Source of the DNA: Pseudocercospora fijiensis CIRAD86 | Taxonomy: Eukaryota; Ascomycota; Dothideomycetes; Mycosphaerellales; Mycosphaerellaceae | Assembly (NCBI RefSeq): GCF_000340215.1 | Contig: NW_006921537.1 | Coordinates: forward strand, 2,259,011 to 2,323,010 | DNA length: 64,000 nt | Direction: 5' to 3' | Shown: positions 60,528 through 64,000 of the stretch, one piece after another | How positions within the stretch are numbered: the stretch's first letter is position 1 | Layout: each line of letters begins with the position of its first letter | Notes under the pieces: model-generated | Database searches by the model: none | What the model was told of the DNA's origin: nothing | The model's input: only the letters and a program-made list of their open reading frames with translations | Translations under genes and position numbers: made by a program

Positions 60528-63470
60528 ATGTCAAGCGTGAAGCGGCCATTCGACGAGGACGAGCCTCAAGATGCTAATATACATCCGTCCCGGAAACGAC
60601 GCCTTGAGAATGGAGACTCAAAGGCGGAATATGCGAAGCTCCTGAGTCCACACTTCAATGGTCTTGGAGATCCAATCCTGGAGAACCGACTTGAAGCTAC
60701 GCGCGGACTGCTGAAGGCTCTGTCATCGGAATCGGGTGACCAAAGAGATCGACTCACTTATGTTAATACTCGACTCATCAAAGGTGTCTGCAGTGGCGCC
60801 AAAGCATCAAGGCTTGGATTTTCCCTTGCCCTCACAGAAGTCCTTCGACTGGCTGGTACAGGAAACACAAAACTCCCAGTGATCAATGTCATCGATCACA
60901 TCAATGCCCTTACAACTCCTGAAAGCAAAGATGACAAGAAAAGGGAATACCTGTTGGGCCGTGTCTATTCATACCAAGCGGTTTTGCAGAGCGGCCTTCT
61001 GAGACACGCAGCGGAGAACGATCTCGAGAAAGTATTTGGCGTGATTGCGGAGCTGGCCTGTGAGAAGGACTGGGTACGCAACGAGTGTGGCGTCATTCTG
61101 CATGAGTTCCTCAAAGGCAAAGAGGCGAAGGCAGATCAAGTGAAGCCTCTAATCGAATCCTGGTGTTCAAAAGGCATTTCAAAGTCACCAGAAGGCGTGG
61201 CACTCTGGCTCACCGCGAAGAAGCAATTCCCGGATGTTAAATTGCCAAAGGGCCAATGGCACCACAGCAATCCACTACATGCACAAGAGAGGACAACTCT
61301 TACAAACGTTTTGCTTAAGAACGCTGCGATTGTGGTGGAGGAAGGAGCAGCACCAAACAATGCCAAAGACAAGAAGAAGAAAACTGGGTCGGGAACACGT
61401 CAAGCGATGCCAAGTTTTGCATGGAACGTGATACTGGCGCATGTGTACGAGAAAAACGAAGGCAAAGATCTGAAGTCATTTTGGGAAGATTGCGTAGCGA
61501 AGCCAATGTTCTCGGCCTCTTCCTCTACAGAAAGGAAGTTCCTTGGCCTTCAGATCTATTCAAAGGCAATTGCTTCGGCGCCTGCTGAATTACTCGGCGA
61601 TATTGTGCACACGAACATCATCCGATGCATTGTAGATCAGCGCGCAAAACCAGATCGATACCTGTTTGAGGCTGCAAAGGTGCCCTTGAACCAGATGACA
61701 ACACGGGCCAAGGACGATCCCTGGGCAGCTGCTGAGATGGTCACCAAAATGCTTGAAGTCATCCCTCCTCACTTGGATAAGCAGACGAAGCTCACCATCG
61801 ACAGCCTTATTGCATCAGCGGATCAAGAAAATCTAATTCAGGTGGTGAAGGTTCTGAATGAGCTGATTTTGGCACCAGGGGTCTTGGAGCCTGGTGAAGC
61901 CGACAAAAAGCGACGTCTCCTAGCGGATGCGCTCTTGACCACTGTGCGATCACGCAGAAGCGATCCTGCTCAGCTGTTCAATAAGGATAACACAACTGCG
62001 CAGTGGCTTAAATTACTTCTGCATAGCCTTACCGACCTAGGCTTCGTGGACGTGGGCGAGAAAGCATCGCCATCTATCGCGGAAAGTAGCCAGAATGTAT
62101 TTCGAGAACGACTGCAGTCTGCTCTCGGACATCTCGTGAGCTTGCCATTGGTGCAAGCTGTTCGCGGTCCTCTTGTGGTTTGTGGACGACTCCACTCATT
62201 CCGCAAGTCGCTCGCCATTGAGCTTGACGAAAAGTCCAAGACGGCCATCAAAGACGCTCGCAAGTGTATGAAAGACGAAGAGGAGAAGATGGACGGGCAA
62301 AATCCACAGGCCGTGTCCTTGGCTTTTCAATTGCTGCTTGGTTTGGGCACGTTGCAGGTCTACTTGCAGCAACCAGGCAGCATCCTTGTCCTGGAAGACA
62401 TCACCGCATGCTGCCAGAGTCCAGAAGACTCAGAAGATTCGTCGACTATGCTGGTGGAACTCCTGATTAAATTTGTGTCCCAACAATCTGCGCTGTTTCG
62501 TAAACTCGCCGAACAGACGTTCACTGCCTTTGCACCGGAAGTCACAGCAGAAGGCCTCGAAGCGATGATAGATATTCTGTCCCAGAAGGAGACTATGGCT
62601 GGTCAGCAAGAGCTCTTCGGGGAGGAAGAACAAGATGCGAGTGCCGGAGGCGACGCCGAAGACGACGACGAAGAGATGGCCTCTGACGACGTCCAGGACA
62701 TTGAGGATGCATCCGATATCGAGCTAGGCTCCGACGTGGAGCTCGTAAATGGCAATGAGGACGATTCTGGCAACAAAAGCTCCGACTCCGACAGTGAGGC
62801 CGCTGCTAGTGGAGATGACGAGCTTACTGAGTTTGAACGTAAGCTTACGGAGGCCCTTGGGACGCAAGGAATGGCATCTGACGATGACGGCTCCGACATG
62901 GACGATGAGGAGATGGCTGCTGTTGATGAGAAACTGACCCACATATTCAAAGAACAAAAGCTGGGCAACAACAAAAAACATCAGAACAAGGAAGCCAAGG
63001 AGAATGTCGTCAATCTCAAGAATCGAATCCTGGACCTTCTGCTGGTCTTTGTGAAATCACAATATGCAAACCCGATTGCTCTCGACTTGCTCCATCCTCT
63101 CGTCACGTTGACACGGACGACCAGCAGCCAGCCAACAGCACGCAAGGCACTTGATGTATTGGAGCTTCTTTTCGACACAGCCAAGAAGAACAAGGAGACT
63201 CCCGAGGTGGATGATGAAGAGGATCTGTTTCGTGTCCTGACTGCGATCCATGAAGAGGCCCGTATGGGAGGCAGCAAGCTTCACGCAAGAGCTTGCAGTC
63301 GCTCAAGTCTCTTCTTGGCCAAGATGCTGGTGAGTATGGATGACGGGGAGTCATATAAGCGCATCTTCGCCATGTATGGAGACCTCTCATGGGAATGGCG
63401 TACGGATGCGAAATCAAAGCTCAGCAGCGACCTCTTCAGCGAGTGGAACAACTGGTACATGCAAAAGTGA
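60528..63470 (+). CDS. POL5: Nucleolar Pol5 / Myb-binding protein 1A family protein
   Basis: A 980-residue single exon, close to the ~1000 residues of yeast Pol5. A short Arg/Lys-rich head (HPSRKRRLENG) is followed by helical repeat (ARM/HEAT-like) sequence to about residue 690. It includes the family's conserved block RLTYVNTRLIKGVCSGAKASRLGFSLAL and later REYLLGRVYSYQAVLQSGLL. Residues ~700-820 are a long Asp/Glu/Ser stretch (ASGGDAEDDDEEMASDD and others). The C-terminal part is helical again (VVNLKNRILDLLLVFVKSQY). Despite its old name, the family is not a replicative polymerase; Pol5 binds rDNA and aids ribosome biogenesis. It shares that theme with UTP18 elsewhere in the window. Confidence 0.93.
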   Translation: MSSVKRPFDEDEPQDANIHPSRKRRLENGDSKAEYAKLLSPHFNGLGDPILENRLEATRGLLKALSSESGDQRDRLTYVNTRLIKGVCSGAKASRLGFSLALTEVLRLAGTGNTKLPVINVIDHINALTTPESKDDKKREYLLGRVYSYQAVLQSGLLRHAAENDLEKVFGVIAELACEKDWVRNECGVILHEFLKGKEAKADQVKPLIESWCSKGISKSPEGVALWLTAKKQFPDVKLPKGQWHHSNPLHAQERTTLTNVLLKNAAIVVEEGAAPNNAKDKKKKTGSGTRQAMPSFAWNVILAHVYEKNEGKDLKSFWEDCVAKPMFSASSSTERKFLGLQIYSKAIASAPAELLGDIVHTNIIRCIVDQRAKPDRYLFEAAKVPLNQMTTRAKDDPWAAAEMVTKMLEVIPPHLDKQTKLTIDSLIASADQENLIQVVKVLNELILAPGVLEPGEADKKRRLLADALLTTVRSRRSDPAQLFNKDNTTAQWLKLLLHSLTDLGFVDVGEKASPSIAESSQNVFRERLQSALGHLVSLPLVQAVRGPLVVCGRLHSFRKSLAIELDEKSKTAIKDARKCMKDEEEKMDGQNPQAVSLAFQLLLGLGTLQVYLQQPGSILVLEDITACCQSPEDSEDSSTMLVELLIKFVSQQSALFRKLAEQTFTAFAPEVTAEGLEAMIDILSQKETMAGQQELFGEEEQDASAGGDAEDDDEEMASDDVQDIEDASDIELGSDVELVNGNEDDSGNKSSDSDSEAAASGDDELTEFERKLTEALGTQGMASDDDGSDMDDEEMAAVDEKLTHIFKEQKLGNNKKHQNKEAKENVVNLKNRILDLLLVFVKSQYANPIALDLLHPLVTLTRTTSSQPTARKALDVLELLFDTAKKNKETPEVDDEEDLFRVLTAIHEEARMGGSKLHARACSRSSLFLAKMLVSMDDGESYKRIFAMYGDLSWEWRTDAKSKLSSDLFSEWNNWYMQK

Positions 63471-64000
63471 GGGTTTCGGTGGGCTATGGCTTGAACAATG
63501 AAGTCCTCATGATCATATCCCAGTCAAACGCCGAGCCGCCACTGCCGGGATCCGGAGGCTTGGTAAACGCTTACATTTTGACTTCACGCCAGCAACATCA
63601 CGTCCAACTCCTTCTCTCTGACAAAGCTCGGCACCGCATCATTCAGCCTGCAGGAACCGAGTCTTCCCATTTCCAAGACTTTTCTGCATGCCAACTCTCA
63701 ATTTCCCTCATCATGTGCACAAGCCTCACATTGCTTCTAGCATCTGCAAAGACCGCCCACCCAACGTCGTCATCACTGAGGTATGGAGCCCCGAGGACGG
63801 TATGCGCTTTGCGGCATTCCGTCCAGGAAGGATCAACAGCCCCCAACACGAATTCTCTGGCCCTGATACGTCCGACGCACGCACAGCTGCTTACACTTTT
63901 CAACCTTTGTCCGATCCGCTACTCGCCGAGTAGTGCCTGCATACTTGCCCCAGCTTGCGCTTCCTTCAACCTTCCCACAAGCTGCGGCTACGGAAACTGA
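63471..64000. other. Unassigned tail
   Basis: The last 530 bp. Overlapping open frames exist on both strands: 63389 to the edge (+), 63688-63933 (+) and 63643-63903 (-). The minus frame (ending DARSNVRLVHMMREIESWHAEKSWKWEDS and so on) looks the most protein-like and might be the end of a gene entering from beyond the window, but there is no recognisable domain and I do not call a CDS. Confidence 0.3.

Overview
The window looks like a filamentous ascomycete chromosome segment. Evidence: short introns (about 52-124 nt, GT..AG), conserved fungal genes (Nma111, Sub1, Sec18, Utp18, Nab2, Pol5), and two long blocks in which CpA/TpG dinucleotides have almost vanished while CpG persists, the signature of repeat-induced point mutation (RIP). 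A member of the Dothideomycetes is likely, but that is inference. I see no tRNA, rRNA or CRISPR.

Layout. (1) 1-10195: gene-free, RIP-mutated transposon graveyard with a minus-strand Ty3/gypsy pol remnant, a gag-like remnant, an inverted-repeat pair carrying GATC-rich minisatellites, and a small foldback/MITE-like element (9295-9966). (2) 10196-44978: ordinary gene-rich DNA. In order: NMA111 serine protease (-), a small basic nuclear-type protein (-), a doubtful membrane ORF (+), an acidic disordered protein (+), a YPR011C-like mitochondrial carrier (-), an F-box-like protein (+), an aquaporin-family channel (-), the transcription coactivator SUB1/PC4 (-), a short-chain dehydrogenase (+), a six-cysteine secreted protein (+), SEC18/NSF (+), two coiled-coil proteins (-), UTP18 (-), NAB2 (+), a concentrative nucleoside transporter (-) and a 3-hydroxyacyl-CoA dehydrogenase family enzyme (-). 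A 100-base assembly gap (31802-31901) cuts the first coiled-coil gene. (3) 45003-60172: a second transposon block, heavily RIPed except for its first ~650 bp. A complete 7.04-kb LTR chromovirus-like retrotransposon (48159-55195, 189-bp LTRs, target duplication ACGAC) is nested in the reverse transcriptase of a second Ty3/gypsy element on the other strand. Three copies of a 115-bp repeat mark the block. (4) 60528-63470: POL5 (+), then an unassigned tail.

The genes are mostly independent housekeeping functions, not a pathway: ribosome biogenesis (UTP18, POL5), mRNA export/3' processing (NAB2), transcription (SUB1), vesicle fusion (SEC18) and transport (carrier, aquaporin, nucleoside transporter). 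I see no biosynthetic cluster. The most informative material is the transposon blocks, where copies in the same window let RIP be read directly, and the way the second block abuts the start codon of the dehydrogenase gene. Exon boundaries were built by hand from splice sites and frame; each spliced model given as such closes in frame, but none was checked against transcripts.
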